From contig JABBZI010000015.1 in the NCBI GenBank assembly GCA_012955965.1, positions 1 through 64,000 on the forward strand: a DNA stretch of 64,000 bases. Direction: 5' to 3'. This DNA comes from Clostridioides difficile. GTDB lineage: Bacteria > Bacillota > Clostridia > Peptostreptococcales > Peptostreptococcaceae. Below, one piece after another: positions 45,595-54,218 of this stretch (the stretch's first letter is position 1; each line of letters opens with the position of its first letter). The notes beneath the pieces were generated by a model that was given only the letters and a program-made list of their open reading frames with translations, was not told the DNA's origin and ran no database searches. A program made the position numbers and the translations under genes.

Positions 45595-47307
45595 ATGAAC
45601 AAGGTTTATGTATCATATTATGGCGATTCTATTTCCATAGTTGAGGGCAGATATAAACATGATAAAGATAAGTTTTATATAAAAAATTTTAATGCGTTTT
45701 CAATAGAGGATATTGCACAAGATTTTTCTAAGGAAAAGTATGCTCTATTGAGATACGCATTAGAAAATGTGAAGTTAAAATCAAGACACGTAGTTTTTTG
45801 TTTAAATACAAGAGATGTAATTCTAAAACCCCAAAAACTCCCTAAGATGGACAAAAAGGATTTAGACGGATTTATGAAGCTAGAAATGGATGAGATGATG
45901 GCTTTGGAATCAGAAGAATATGTGTTTTCATATGAAGTATCTAGTGAGACATCAGATAATTCAACTGGTGAGGAGTCAAGTTTAAATCTTATCATTGGAG
46001 CTATAAAAAAAGAAGAAATAAATGCAATTGTAGAGATAATGCATGAGTTCGATTTAATATTAGATAGAATAGATACGTTATCAACAGCTTATTTGAGAAT
46101 TCTTAAAAATTTAGATTACAACGATATAATGGTAACAAATATAAGTGACAATAGTACAATTATAAATATATATAAGAAAGATACTTTATTTATTAGTGAT
46201 AATATACCTATAAGAATAACTGCAAAAGACATGGAAATGCAATTATTAAATGTAGTAGAAGAATCAAAAGGTCTTATGAATTACTATTCGTCAAGAAACT
46301 TTGGTAAGGTCACAGATACCATATTAATATTAGGAAAAAGATATTCCAATAAATTGATTTATGAGGCTTTTAGCTCTGCATTTTCAAATTATGTTTCTCA
46401 AGGTCTTACTGAGATAATGGATATATCTGATATGATAGCTGGAGATATAGACGAAGATGATATAAATTCAATTGTAGAGCTTCTAGGAAGCATGATAGAA
46501 CCTAAAGGTAAAAAAGATTTTGAAAATATAAATTTTTTACCAATGAATATACTCAAAAAACAGATGAAAGCCAAACAAGTGAAAAGCATATTGAAAATAG
46601 CACCAATAGTTATTTTAGTTCTTGCTATTCCATATTTATGTTTGATTTTTTCAAATAGTTTAGCTAATAAAGAGCTTGAAAATGTCAATGATGAAATAAG
46701 AAATATCGAATCTGCATATTATCAGATTGGAAACATAGAAAAAATGATAAAAAGTAAAACTGAAGAAATAAAAGTATATGATATGTTAATTGGGAAAAAG
46801 GTAAAGTGGGAAAATTTATTGGATAATATAGATAAAAATACTCCAAGTAGAGTTGAACTAACAAGCTTATCAACTACTTATCAAAATCTTGAAACTACTA
46901 ATAAAACTGAAAACTCAAATAACAATAAGAATACCACAGATAAATCAAGTATTAATGAAACAAAATCAAACACTAAAAGTAATAGTGATGGAAATAAAAC
47001 TAGTAGTGATTTAAATGAAGATAAGACTAAAAATGTATCAGAAGCATTGACAGGGGATAGTGAAACTAATGATACAGATACAGAAAAAGATGATAAAACA
47101 CCAATGTATGATAAAATACCAAATGTTATAAACATAGAAGGAAATGCTAAAGATTCTTCTTATATAGGTCAATTTTTATATAAACTAAAAGGCTTGTATT
47201 ATTTTGAGGATGTTAAATTACACAGCATAAAAAGTAACGAAGAAGATTCTAACTATACATTTAGCATGACATTATACCTGAAAGAAGGTGTATTAACTAA
47301 TGAATAA
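45595..47307 (+). CDS. pilMN: Fused type IV pilus assembly protein PilMN
   Basis: A 570-residue fusion. Residues about 1-320 look like the actin-like PilM in the cytoplasm, a membrane helix lies at about 331-355 (IAPIVILVLAIPYLCLIF), and the rest is PilN-like outside the membrane. Within the PilN part, residues about 430-502 form a low-complexity Asn/Ser/Thr/Lys/Asp tract, followed by a final folded segment (NVINIEGNAKDSSYIGQFLYKL). In most organisms PilM and PilN are separate; fusion is a known feature of C. difficile. The stop overlaps pilO by eight bases. Confidence 0.92.
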   Translation: MNKVYVSYYGDSISIVEGRYKHDKDKFYIKNFNAFSIEDIAQDFSKEKYALLRYALENVKLKSRHVVFCLNTRDVILKPQKLPKMDKKDLDGFMKLEMDEMMALESEEYVFSYEVSSETSDNSTGEESSLNLIIGAIKKEEINAIVEIMHEFDLILDRIDTLSTAYLRILKNLDYNDIMVTNISDNSTIINIYKKDTLFISDNIPIRITAKDMEMQLLNVVEESKGLMNYYSSRNFGKVTDTILILGKRYSNKLIYEAFSSAFSNYVSQGLTEIMDISDMIAGDIDEDDINSIVELLGSMIEPKGKKDFENINFLPMNILKKQMKAKQVKSILKIAPIVILVLAIPYLCLIFSNSLANKELENVNDEIRNIESAYYQIGNIEKMIKSKTEEIKVYDMLIGKKVKWENLLDNIDKNTPSRVELTSLSTTYQNLETTNKTENSNNNKNTTDKSSINETKSNTKSNSDGNKTSSDLNEDKTKNVSEALTGDSETNDTDTEKDDKTPMYDKIPNVINIEGNAKDSSYIGQFLYKLKGLYYFEDVKLHSIKSNEEDSNYTFSMTLYLKEGVLTNE

Positions 47308-48208
47308 AGATATATTTAAAAAAGATATAAAAGATATATTCAAAATGGAAGTTAGTCTAAAAGGAATTCTTATAAAAGTATTAATTTTACTGGCTATTTT
47401 ATCATATGGCTACTTTGGGCTTTATCCTCAATACCAAAAATATGTTGCTACAAAAAATTCTGTAAAACAATCTACAGAAAAATTAAATACATATAAAGAG
47501 AAAACAGCTCTTATGCCAAAATATGAAAAACAACTTAAGGAAGTTGAAAGTGAACTGAAAGAAAAAAGCAAAAATCTTTTATATGATATGCAAGATGGTC
47601 TTTTTCTAATAGGTTTAGACAAAAAAATGAAAGCGTATAACATAGATTTAACTAGTTATGATGTTGGAAATGTTAGAGAATATGAGCATTTTTATGGTAT
47701 ATCAACAACAATAAGTGTTAGAGGCGATTATAGAAACGTCAAGAAATTAATGGCTTACTTAGAAGAACAAAAAAATGTTACTCAGATATTAGATTATACA
47801 ATGACTTCATATATAGAGCCAGAAAAAGAAGAAAAAGAAACAATAAGTAATAAGGATTTAATTAAAAATGTGAACATAAATAAAGATACAAAGATATATT
47901 GGGTAGAAGGCGAAGATAAATGGCACTTATATAATGATTGTCCATTGATAAAAGAAGGAGAAATTCTAAAAAATGATAAACTTTTAGATAGGTCCACTAG
48001 TTATCTATGTAATACTTGTGTACTTAGAGCAGCTACAGAAAAAGAAACGCAAAAAGAAGTTGTAGCTCCAGAAGCAGAAGGTGTAGTGGATGCTACATTT
48101 AAATTTATAATGTACACTAAGGATAATACTACTATGATACTTGACACAGATAATCCATCTTCATGGAGACCAGGAAAATATAATCCATTTAAGTCTAGTG
48201 CAAAATAA
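47300..48208 (+). CDS. pilO: Type IV pilus assembly protein PilO with a Cys/His insert
   Basis: A 302-residue bitopic membrane protein: cytoplasmic start, one helix (about residues 21-43), a coiled coil (about 50-95) and a ferredoxin-like region, the PilO plan. Family PilO proteins are about 200 residues; this one carries an insert at about 195-260 with H209-X4-C214-X22-C237-X2-C240 inside YWVEGEDKWHLYNDC and LCNTC. That spacing resembles small metal-binding domains found on extracellular nucleases and Ada-like proteins. It partners PilN to align the platform. It overlaps the end of pilMN by eight bases. Confidence 0.88.
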   Translation: MNKDIFKKDIKDIFKMEVSLKGILIKVLILLAILSYGYFGLYPQYQKYVATKNSVKQSTEKLNTYKEKTALMPKYEKQLKEVESELKEKSKNLLYDMQDGLFLIGLDKKMKAYNIDLTSYDVGNVREYEHFYGISTTISVRGDYRNVKKLMAYLEEQKNVTQILDYTMTSYIEPEKEEKETISNKDLIKNVNINKDTKIYWVEGEDKWHLYNDCPLIKEGEILKNDKLLDRSTSYLCNTCVLRAATEKETQKEVVAPEAEGVVDATFKFIMYTKDNTTMILDTDNPSSWRPGKYNPFKSSAK

Positions 48209-48240
48209 AGTTAAATGGGCTTTAAAGATAGGTGATAAAC

Positions 48241-48801
48241 TTGTACAAAAATAATGAAAAGGGTCTTACCTTATTAGAAATAATCGTAGCTGTATTTATA
48301 TTGACTATAGTTTTGAGTATTTCTTATAAAGTATTTAATGGGATAACATTAGCAGTAAAGAAGCAACAAATCATTACAGATGCTCAAGTAAATATTAATT
48401 TGATTAATAAGTATCTAAATAGGGATTTAGAAAACTGTAAAGAGGTAACCAAAGCTAGTTCAGGTGGTAATTATGAATATAATATAGAGACACCAGATAA
48501 TATTGTAAAGTATGAAGTTTCTATACAAACTAAAAATAATACAGGAGTATATTCTGTAACAAGAATTCAAGAAGATACTTCCGATTCCAAAAGTGCGGTT
48601 AGAGAAGAGATAATATCTAATCAACCTCTAGTTCAAAATAATAAAGAAATGAAGGAAACACCATTTAAAATAGAGAAGCAAACTGATAAATCTATTTATA
48701 CTGTAAGTATATACTATAATGAATCAACACAAGAAAGTCAGAAAGATAGTGATTTAAACAATAAGACTTATACATTTGATGTTATGTCTAGAATTGGGTA
48801 A
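48241..48801 (+). CDS. pilV: Minor pilin-like protein PilV
   Basis: About 186 residues with a class III prepilin signal: a short leader ending KG before LTLLEIIVAVFILTIVLS, glutamate at mature position 5. The rest is a hydrophilic globular domain without cysteines. AGGTG (48230-48234) is six bases from the TTG at 48241, so TTG is preferred; the GTG at 48232 overlaps the binding site. Minor pilins prime assembly at the pilus tip. Confidence 0.85.
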   Translation: MYKNNEKGLTLLEIIVAVFILTIVLSISYKVFNGITLAVKKQQIITDAQVNINLINKYLNRDLENCKEVTKASSGGNYEYNIETPDNIVKYEVSIQTKNNTGVYSVTRIQEDTSDSKSAVREEIISNQPLVQNNKEMKETPFKIEKQTDKSIYTVSIYYNESTQESQKDSDLNNKTYTFDVMSRIG

Positions 48802-48837
48802 TGATAATTTATTTAAAAATAAGTAGGTTGATAAAAT

Positions 48838-49365
48838 ATGGGTAAAAAGAGTAATGAAAAAGGTTTTTCTTTAATTGAAGTGTTAGTAGCTCTGGCTATT
48901 ATGGGAATTATACTATTTGCATTTTTTAATATTATTAATACTAATAACAAAGCCAACACTAAAAATGACACAGATATAAGTTCATTAAACTATGTTCAAA
49001 GTGAAATAGAAAATCTGAGAGGAAAAATAAAGAGTGGAGAATTTGATTTTGATAGTTTAGAAAAACGAGAAGATGGAACTGTTGTGTATGAAAAACTAAT
49101 AGATAATTCAAAAAAAATTGTGTATGATAAAGTGCTTAGTAAGGATGATGTGAGTTTATATGATACTCCATACGAAAAGATTACAACTATAAAAAATAAA
49201 GATGGAGATTTAATTGACAAAGAAAGTATTGCAAATAAAATAAAAATTACTGTAGAAGATAAAAATGGTCAAATATATAAAATAACTGCAGCTGGGAAAA
49301 GTATGAATGACTATTCAAGTAAAAAAGAAGTTAAAATTGTAACTGAAATATTTAAAGATAAATAA
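48838..49365 (+). CDS. pilU: Minor pilin-like protein PilU
   Basis: A 175-residue prepilin: leader MGKKSNEKG, then FSLIEVLVALAIMGIILFAFF with glutamate at mature position 5. The soluble domain is rich in Lys and Asp. It lies between the other minor pilin genes. The name follows C. difficile usage and does not mean the PilU ATPase of Pseudomonas. Confidence 0.86.
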   Translation: MGKKSNEKGFSLIEVLVALAIMGIILFAFFNIINTNNKANTKNDTDISSLNYVQSEIENLRGKIKSGEFDFDSLEKREDGTVVYEKLIDNSKKIVYDKVLSKDDVSLYDTPYEKITTIKNKDGDLIDKESIANKIKITVEDKNGQIYKITAAGKSMNDYSSKKEVKIVTEIFKDK

Positions 49366-49385
49366 TTTTACTTGGGGGTGAGATT

Positions 49386-50924
49386 TTGAGGAAGTGGAAT
49401 AAATTTAAAAGTGAAAGAGGGGCAGCTTTAGTTTTAGTTTTGGTTGTAGTAGCATTGCTTTCTATTGTGGGATTGACATTTTCAAATCAGATAGCGAATA
49501 GAATAAAATCTACAAAGACTACTAATGAGGGTATACAAGCAAAGTATTTGGCAGAAACATGTGTGGAAAATAGTGTTGATAAAACATATACAAAATTGTA
49601 TGATGAACTTGAAAAAATGGATAATGAGTTTAAAAATGAGAATAAAGAAAAATCTATATCTAGGTCAACATTAAGGAATATATCAGAGACAGATATTAAT
49701 AATCAAGAGGAGGAAAATCTTCCAGAAGAAAGATTAGGTTATATGAATAATATAAAGTCTTATTTAAGTAAGGCTTCTTCTGATTTAGAAAAAGCTAGTA
49801 TAGAGTTAAAAAAATTACAGGATTTAAATATACTTGATGATAGAGATTTTGAAGAAGTAAATATAAATATTCTATCACATAGAGATTCTATATTAGCAAT
49901 CTTGAAGAATTATACTTCTGGAGATATAAATAAAATAAGTGAAAGTGTTTTGGATGGAGATATAAGTTCAACTACGATTACTGAAACAAAGTTAATAAAT
50001 AATGATATTATTTTAAAAATGTTCTTAGATGAAGGTAAAGTTGAAAAAGAACAATTAAATCCTACATTTTCATACACTTATAAAGCACTAGATAATATTT
50101 CCCTGGCAATGCAAAATATGATTGAGTATAGACATACATTTCATATTGATGACCAAAAAGTAGAGGTATCTGATGGAATTCCGAATTCTCAACAATATTA
50201 TGACTTAATACAGAATCCTATAATAAATGGCAAGACATTTGGATGGAATAGTGAATGGGAGAAATTAGAAAAGTTATTAGAAATTTTACCAAATCAAAAT
50301 GAAGGATTTAATGCTTTAAGAGTTCACTTAAAAAACAATGTAAAAAAATTTGAGAAATTAAGTAATAATATAGCTAGTGGAAATAAAAATACAGTAGAAG
50401 ATTTTCTAGAATATAAAGATTTATTATATAAGATATCAGAACAATGCAATCAGTTAAAAAGTATGTCTTATGAGAAGATACCAGTTAGATATGACAACTT
50501 GGCTTTAATAACAAGCTTTGATTATATACAAAATAATCTTTTAGCAGAAATAAAATGTAGACTGAAAGAATTAAAACCTCAGGAAGTTGATAAAACAGAA
50601 GACACTACTATAAAAATACCTTTTTACAAAGCTGACTACGACATGACAAAAGAAGACTGGCCAGAATTAAAAGAAAATGGTTCAGGGTCAGAGTTAAGCT
50701 TAGTAGTAACTGGAGATAAGAACGGAATAAAAGAGGTAGAAGTCAAAGATGGACAAGAAAAAATTCTTGGACTAGGTGTTGAAGAAAACTCAAATTCAAA
50801 ATATGAAGTTGAAGCTAAAGTTAAATTTAATATAAATGTAGACTCAAATATATTAGATAATTATGATATAAAAGATAAAATTTCAATTAGCCATGACATA
50901 AGTTCATACAAAAAAGTAAACTAA
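49386..50924 (+). CDS. pilK: Large minor pilin PilK (GspK-like)
   Basis: A 512-residue pilin-like protein, about three times the size of its neighbours. The N-terminus has RGAALVLVLVVVALLSIVGLTF after a 12-residue leader, but no glutamate at mature position 5. GspK of type II secretion, the large tip pseudopilin, has the same exception, so this may cap the pilus. The body is mainly helical and rich in Glu, Lys and Asn. The start is TTG, after GGGGGTG at 49374-49380. Confidence 0.85.
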   Translation: MRKWNKFKSERGAALVLVLVVVALLSIVGLTFSNQIANRIKSTKTTNEGIQAKYLAETCVENSVDKTYTKLYDELEKMDNEFKNENKEKSISRSTLRNISETDINNQEEENLPEERLGYMNNIKSYLSKASSDLEKASIELKKLQDLNILDDRDFEEVNINILSHRDSILAILKNYTSGDINKISESVLDGDISSTTITETKLINNDIILKMFLDEGKVEKEQLNPTFSYTYKALDNISLAMQNMIEYRHTFHIDDQKVEVSDGIPNSQQYYDLIQNPIINGKTFGWNSEWEKLEKLLEILPNQNEGFNALRVHLKNNVKKFEKLSNNIASGNKNTVEDFLEYKDLLYKISEQCNQLKSMSYEKIPVRYDNLALITSFDYIQNNLLAEIKCRLKELKPQEVDKTEDTTIKIPFYKADYDMTKEDWPELKENGSGSELSLVVTGDKNGIKEVEVKDGQEKILGLGVEENSNSKYEVEAKVKFNINVDSNILDNYDIKDKISISHDISSYKKVN

Positions 50925-51028
50925 ACACAAAGATACAACTTAGTATAAACGAATAAGTAATAGAGTATCTTTGTATATTTATTACTAAAAAATAAGTAAA
51001 CTAATAGAAGATATGGAGATTAAATATT

Positions 51029-52111
51029 ATGTATATTTATGATTTATTGGAGCAAGGTATAAGACTGAATGCATCAGATATACACATAACAGTTGGAACG
51101 AATCCTGTAGCTAGAGTAAAAGGTGGATTTGTAAAACTAAGTGAACAGATACTGACACCAGAAATAACAGTGCAAATGGCAAAAGACATAGCAGGGGAAT
51201 CTATGTTTAAAGTAATAGAAGAACATGGAGAAGCTGATTTCTCAGCTTCTCTAAAAACAGGTGAAAGATTTAGGGTAAACTCATATAGACAAAAAGGAAA
51301 TTATGCAATAGCAATAAGAACTATAACAGCAGAGATACCAACTTTTGAGAAATTAGGACTTCCAGAAAACATAAAATCATTTACTGAAAGGCATAAAGGG
51401 TTGGTTTTAGTTACAGGTCCAACAGGAAGTGGTAAAAGTACAACACTTGCAAGTATGGTAAATATAATAAATGAAACACAACAAAAACATATAATTACAC
51501 TTGAAGACCCAATAGAATATGTACATCATCATAAACAAAGCTTGGTAAATCAAAGAGAAGTAGGAACTGATACAGAAAGTTTTAATTCAGCTCTTAGAGC
51601 TATCTTGCGTCAAGACCCAGATGTAATACTAATAGGAGAGATGAGAGACCCTGAAACTGTATCAATAGCATTAACAGCAGCAGAAACAGGGCATTTGGTA
51701 TTTTCAACACTACATACAGTTGGAGCGGCTAAGACAATTGATAGAATAGTTGATATGTTTCAACCATCCCAACAGCAACAAATAAAGACTCAGCTATCTA
51801 CAGTTTGTGAAGGGGTAGTGTCACAACAATTACTTCCTACAGCAGATGGAAAAGGGAGAATAGCTGCAATTGAATTGATGTTTGCTACTCCAGCAATAAA
51901 AAACTTAATAAGAGAAGGAAAAACATATCAGATTCCAAATATGATACAAACTGGGGTTAAAGCAGGTATGAAAACTATGGACCAAGATTTAATGGAACTT
52001 TATAAAAATGGAAAAATTACGAAAGATATGGCACTTAGTAGATGTACTGACCAAGAATTTATGACAAGAATGATAGGTGGAATAAATTATAATGGACATT
52101 ATAATCGTTAA
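51029..52111 (+). CDS. pilT: Type IV pilus retraction ATPase PilT
   Basis: A 360-residue retraction motor of twitching motility. Seen are LNASDIHITVG near the start, Walker A GPTGSGKSTTLASM (about residues 129-142), an Asp box, Walker B VILIGEMRDPET, His box HLVFSTLHT and the C-terminal AIKNLIREGK, close to the PilT AIRNLIRE motif. Its presence implies that pili can retract. It overlaps the prepilin peptidase gene by 20 bases. Confidence 0.95.
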   Translation: MYIYDLLEQGIRLNASDIHITVGTNPVARVKGGFVKLSEQILTPEITVQMAKDIAGESMFKVIEEHGEADFSASLKTGERFRVNSYRQKGNYAIAIRTITAEIPTFEKLGLPENIKSFTERHKGLVLVTGPTGSGKSTTLASMVNIINETQQKHIITLEDPIEYVHHHKQSLVNQREVGTDTESFNSALRAILRQDPDVILIGEMRDPETVSIALTAAETGHLVFSTLHTVGAAKTIDRIVDMFQPSQQQQIKTQLSTVCEGVVSQQLLPTADGKGRIAAIELMFATPAIKNLIREGKTYQIPNMIQTGVKAGMKTMDQDLMELYKNGKITKDMALSRCTDQEFMTRMIGGINYNGHYNR

Positions 52112-52874
52112 TTTATACGTATTTATAGTTGGATTAGTATTTGGAAGCTTCTTTAATGTTTGTATTTTTAGGATTCCAGAAGAGATATCTATTTCTAGAC
52201 CTCCATCCCATTGTATGAGTTGCAACACTAGGCTAAAGCCTATAGATTTAATACCAGTGCTAAGCTATTTGATAAGTGGTAGAAAATGTAGATATTGTTA
52301 TGAGAAAATTTCTAGTAGATATGCTATAGTAGAATTAATTACAGGAATTTTATTTTTAACAGTGTTTATGATATATGGAATATCCACAACAACTATTTAT
52401 TATTTAGTTCTTGTGTCTTTATTGATTATAATAACATTTATAGATATTGACCACTTTATAATACCAGATAAAATACTTATTTTTGGAGCTATATTTGCTA
52501 TAATTTTCAATCTCTTTTTTAAAGAAATACCAATTAAGAATTCGATTATAGGAGCTTTTATTTGTGGAGGTAGTGTTTGGCTTATTGTGCTTTTGATTGA
52601 ATTTATAGTAAAAAAAGAGTGTATGGGTGGAGGAGACATTAAGCTATTTGCAATGATAGGACTTTATATGGGTGTTAAGAATGGTCTTTTGACTGCCCTA
52701 CTAAGTGTTTATGTAGGTGCAGTATATGGAATTTGTGTGATAATATTAAGTAAGATAAAGAAAAAGGAATATAATTCTGTTATACCTTATGGTCCATTCA
52801 TATCAATTGGAGCATTAATAACAATCTTATGTGGGAAACAATTACTTGAACTTTATTTTTCTATTATTATGTAG
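52092..52874 (+). CDS. pilD: Prepilin peptidase PilD (full length)
   Basis: A 260-residue membrane aspartyl protease that cleaves prepilin leaders and methylates the new N-terminus. The N-terminal cytoplasmic domain has two CxxC pairs (CMSCNTR and CRYCYEK, about residues 41-76). Catalytic aspartates are in IDIDHFIIPD and GGGDIKLF. It begins inside the end of pilT. One of two peptidases in tandem here. Confidence 0.94.
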   Translation: MDIIIVNLYVFIVGLVFGSFFNVCIFRIPEEISISRPPSHCMSCNTRLKPIDLIPVLSYLISGRKCRYCYEKISSRYAIVELITGILFLTVFMIYGISTTTIYYLVLVSLLIIITFIDIDHFIIPDKILIFGAIFAIIFNLFFKEIPIKNSIIGAFICGGSVWLIVLLIEFIVKKECMGGGDIKLFAMIGLYMGVKNGLLTALLSVYVGAVYGICVIILSKIKKKEYNSVIPYGPFISIGALITILCGKQLLELYFSIIM

Positions 52875-52977
52875 ACAATCGTTAGACTTAAGCAAGTTTT
52901 AATTTTTATAAAAATGAATTAAAGTATTCAATAAGGATAATATTATTATTAACCCTATTACTAACGTGCTGTAGATT

Positions 52978-53628
52978 ATGGAGTATATAATAATAATTTC
53001 CTTATTTTTTGCGCATTTGATAAATAAATCTCTAAGTATATTTTGTGATAGAGAAAAGAAGAATCTATATGATATGTTTTTTATTTACATAATAACTGTG
53101 GTTTTATCTATATTAATATATCTAAAATTTGGGATTAGTGTAGAATGTGTACAATATATGGTATTAATCCCATTTCTAATAATTATATCCATTATAGATT
53201 ACTACACAATATATGTATATGATATAACAATAGTTAGTGGTATAATAGTTCAAGGTATAATTTTTTTGGTTTTTTGCAATATTGTCAAGTTTGACTATAT
53301 AAATCATATAATTGGACTAGCGATAGGCTTTATTATACCTTATATTATTGCTAAATTAACAAAAGGATTAGGCTATGGAGATGTAGGTCTCTATAGCTTA
53401 TGTTGCTTTGCATTGGGAAATAATTATGGGCTTTATGTGATAGTTTTATCATTTATTTTAGCGTTTTTGTTTTTTGTTGTTTTATACATAACTAAAATAT
53501 TTAAAGGTATAAACATAAAAAGGCAAATTCCTTTCACACCTTTTATTTCCTTATCGACAATTATAATAATATTTACAGAGTATAATATATTTGATTTTTA
53601 TTATAGTTTGTTATACAAATTTATATAA
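52978..53628 (+). CDS. Second prepilin peptidase-like protein, short form
   Basis: A 216-residue membrane protein with about six hydrophobic segments. It keeps two aspartate sites, in IIDYYTIYVYD (about residue 73) and GYGDVGLYSL (about 134), but lacks the CxxC/methylation domain, and the second motif has glycine where most have lysine. It resembles short leader peptidases of the TadV/archaeal type. No convincing ribosome binding site precedes the ATG, and about 100 bases separate it from pilD. C. difficile is known to carry two peptidase genes here. Confidence 0.8.
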   Translation: MEYIIIISLFFAHLINKSLSIFCDREKKNLYDMFFIYIITVVLSILIYLKFGISVECVQYMVLIPFLIIISIIDYYTIYVYDITIVSGIIVQGIIFLVFCNIVKFDYINHIIGLAIGFIIPYIIAKLTKGLGYGDVGLYSLCCFALGNNYGLYVIVLSFILAFLFFVVLYITKIFKGINIKRQIPFTPFISLSTIIIIFTEYNIFDFYYSLLYKFI

Positions 53629-53641
53629 CAGGAGGTAAGAA

Positions 53642-54202
53642 ATGTACGTAGTAGTAGGGTTAGGCAATCCAGGAAAGAAGTATGAGAAGACTAGACATAA
53701 CGTTGGATTTGATGTTATAGATATTCTTGCAAAAGAATACAACATTAGTGTTACTAAAATAAAGCATAAAGCTTTAATTGGTGAAGGAAGAGTAGGTACT
53801 GAAAAAGTATTATTAGTAAAACCGCAAACTTATATGAATTTAAGTGGAGAAACATTAATAGATATATATAAATATTATAAGGTTGATTTAAATAATATAG
53901 TAGTAGTATATGATGATATAGACTTAGAGGTTGGAAAGATACGTATAAGAAAAAAGGGAAGTGGAGGAACACATAATGGCATGAAGTCTATAACTAAATG
54001 CCTAGGTTCAAATGATTTTCCAAGAGTAAGAGTAGGTGTATCTAAGCCAGCAATTGGTCAAGATTTAGCTGATTTTGTACTTTCTAGATTTAGAAAAGAA
54101 GAATCTGATAATATAAATGAAGCATTAGAAAAAGCGGCATGTGCTATTGACTCAATAATAAGAGAAAATATAGATATGTCTATGAACAAATACAATGGAT
54201 AG
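53642..54202 (+). CDS. pth: Peptidyl-tRNA hydrolase
   Basis: A 186-residue enzyme that frees tRNA from stalled peptidyl-tRNA. The opening [20 protein letters not shown] contains the catalytic histidine and asparagine region, and [11 protein letters not shown] and [26 protein letters not shown] follow with the catalytic aspartate. AGGAGG precedes the ATG. It is followed by mfd, as in Bacillus (spoVC-yabK-mfd). Confidence 0.97.
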   Translation: MYVVVGLGNPGKKYEKTRHNVGFDVIDILAKEYNISVTKIKHKALIGEGRVGTEKVLLVKPQTYMNLSGETLIDIYKYYKVDLNNIVVVYDDIDLEVGKIRIRKKGSGGTHNGMKSITKCLGSNDFPRVRVGVSKPAIGQDLADFVLSRFRKEESDNINEALEKAACAIDSIIRENIDMSMNKYNG

Positions 54203-54218
54203 TGAGAGGGAGATTTAA

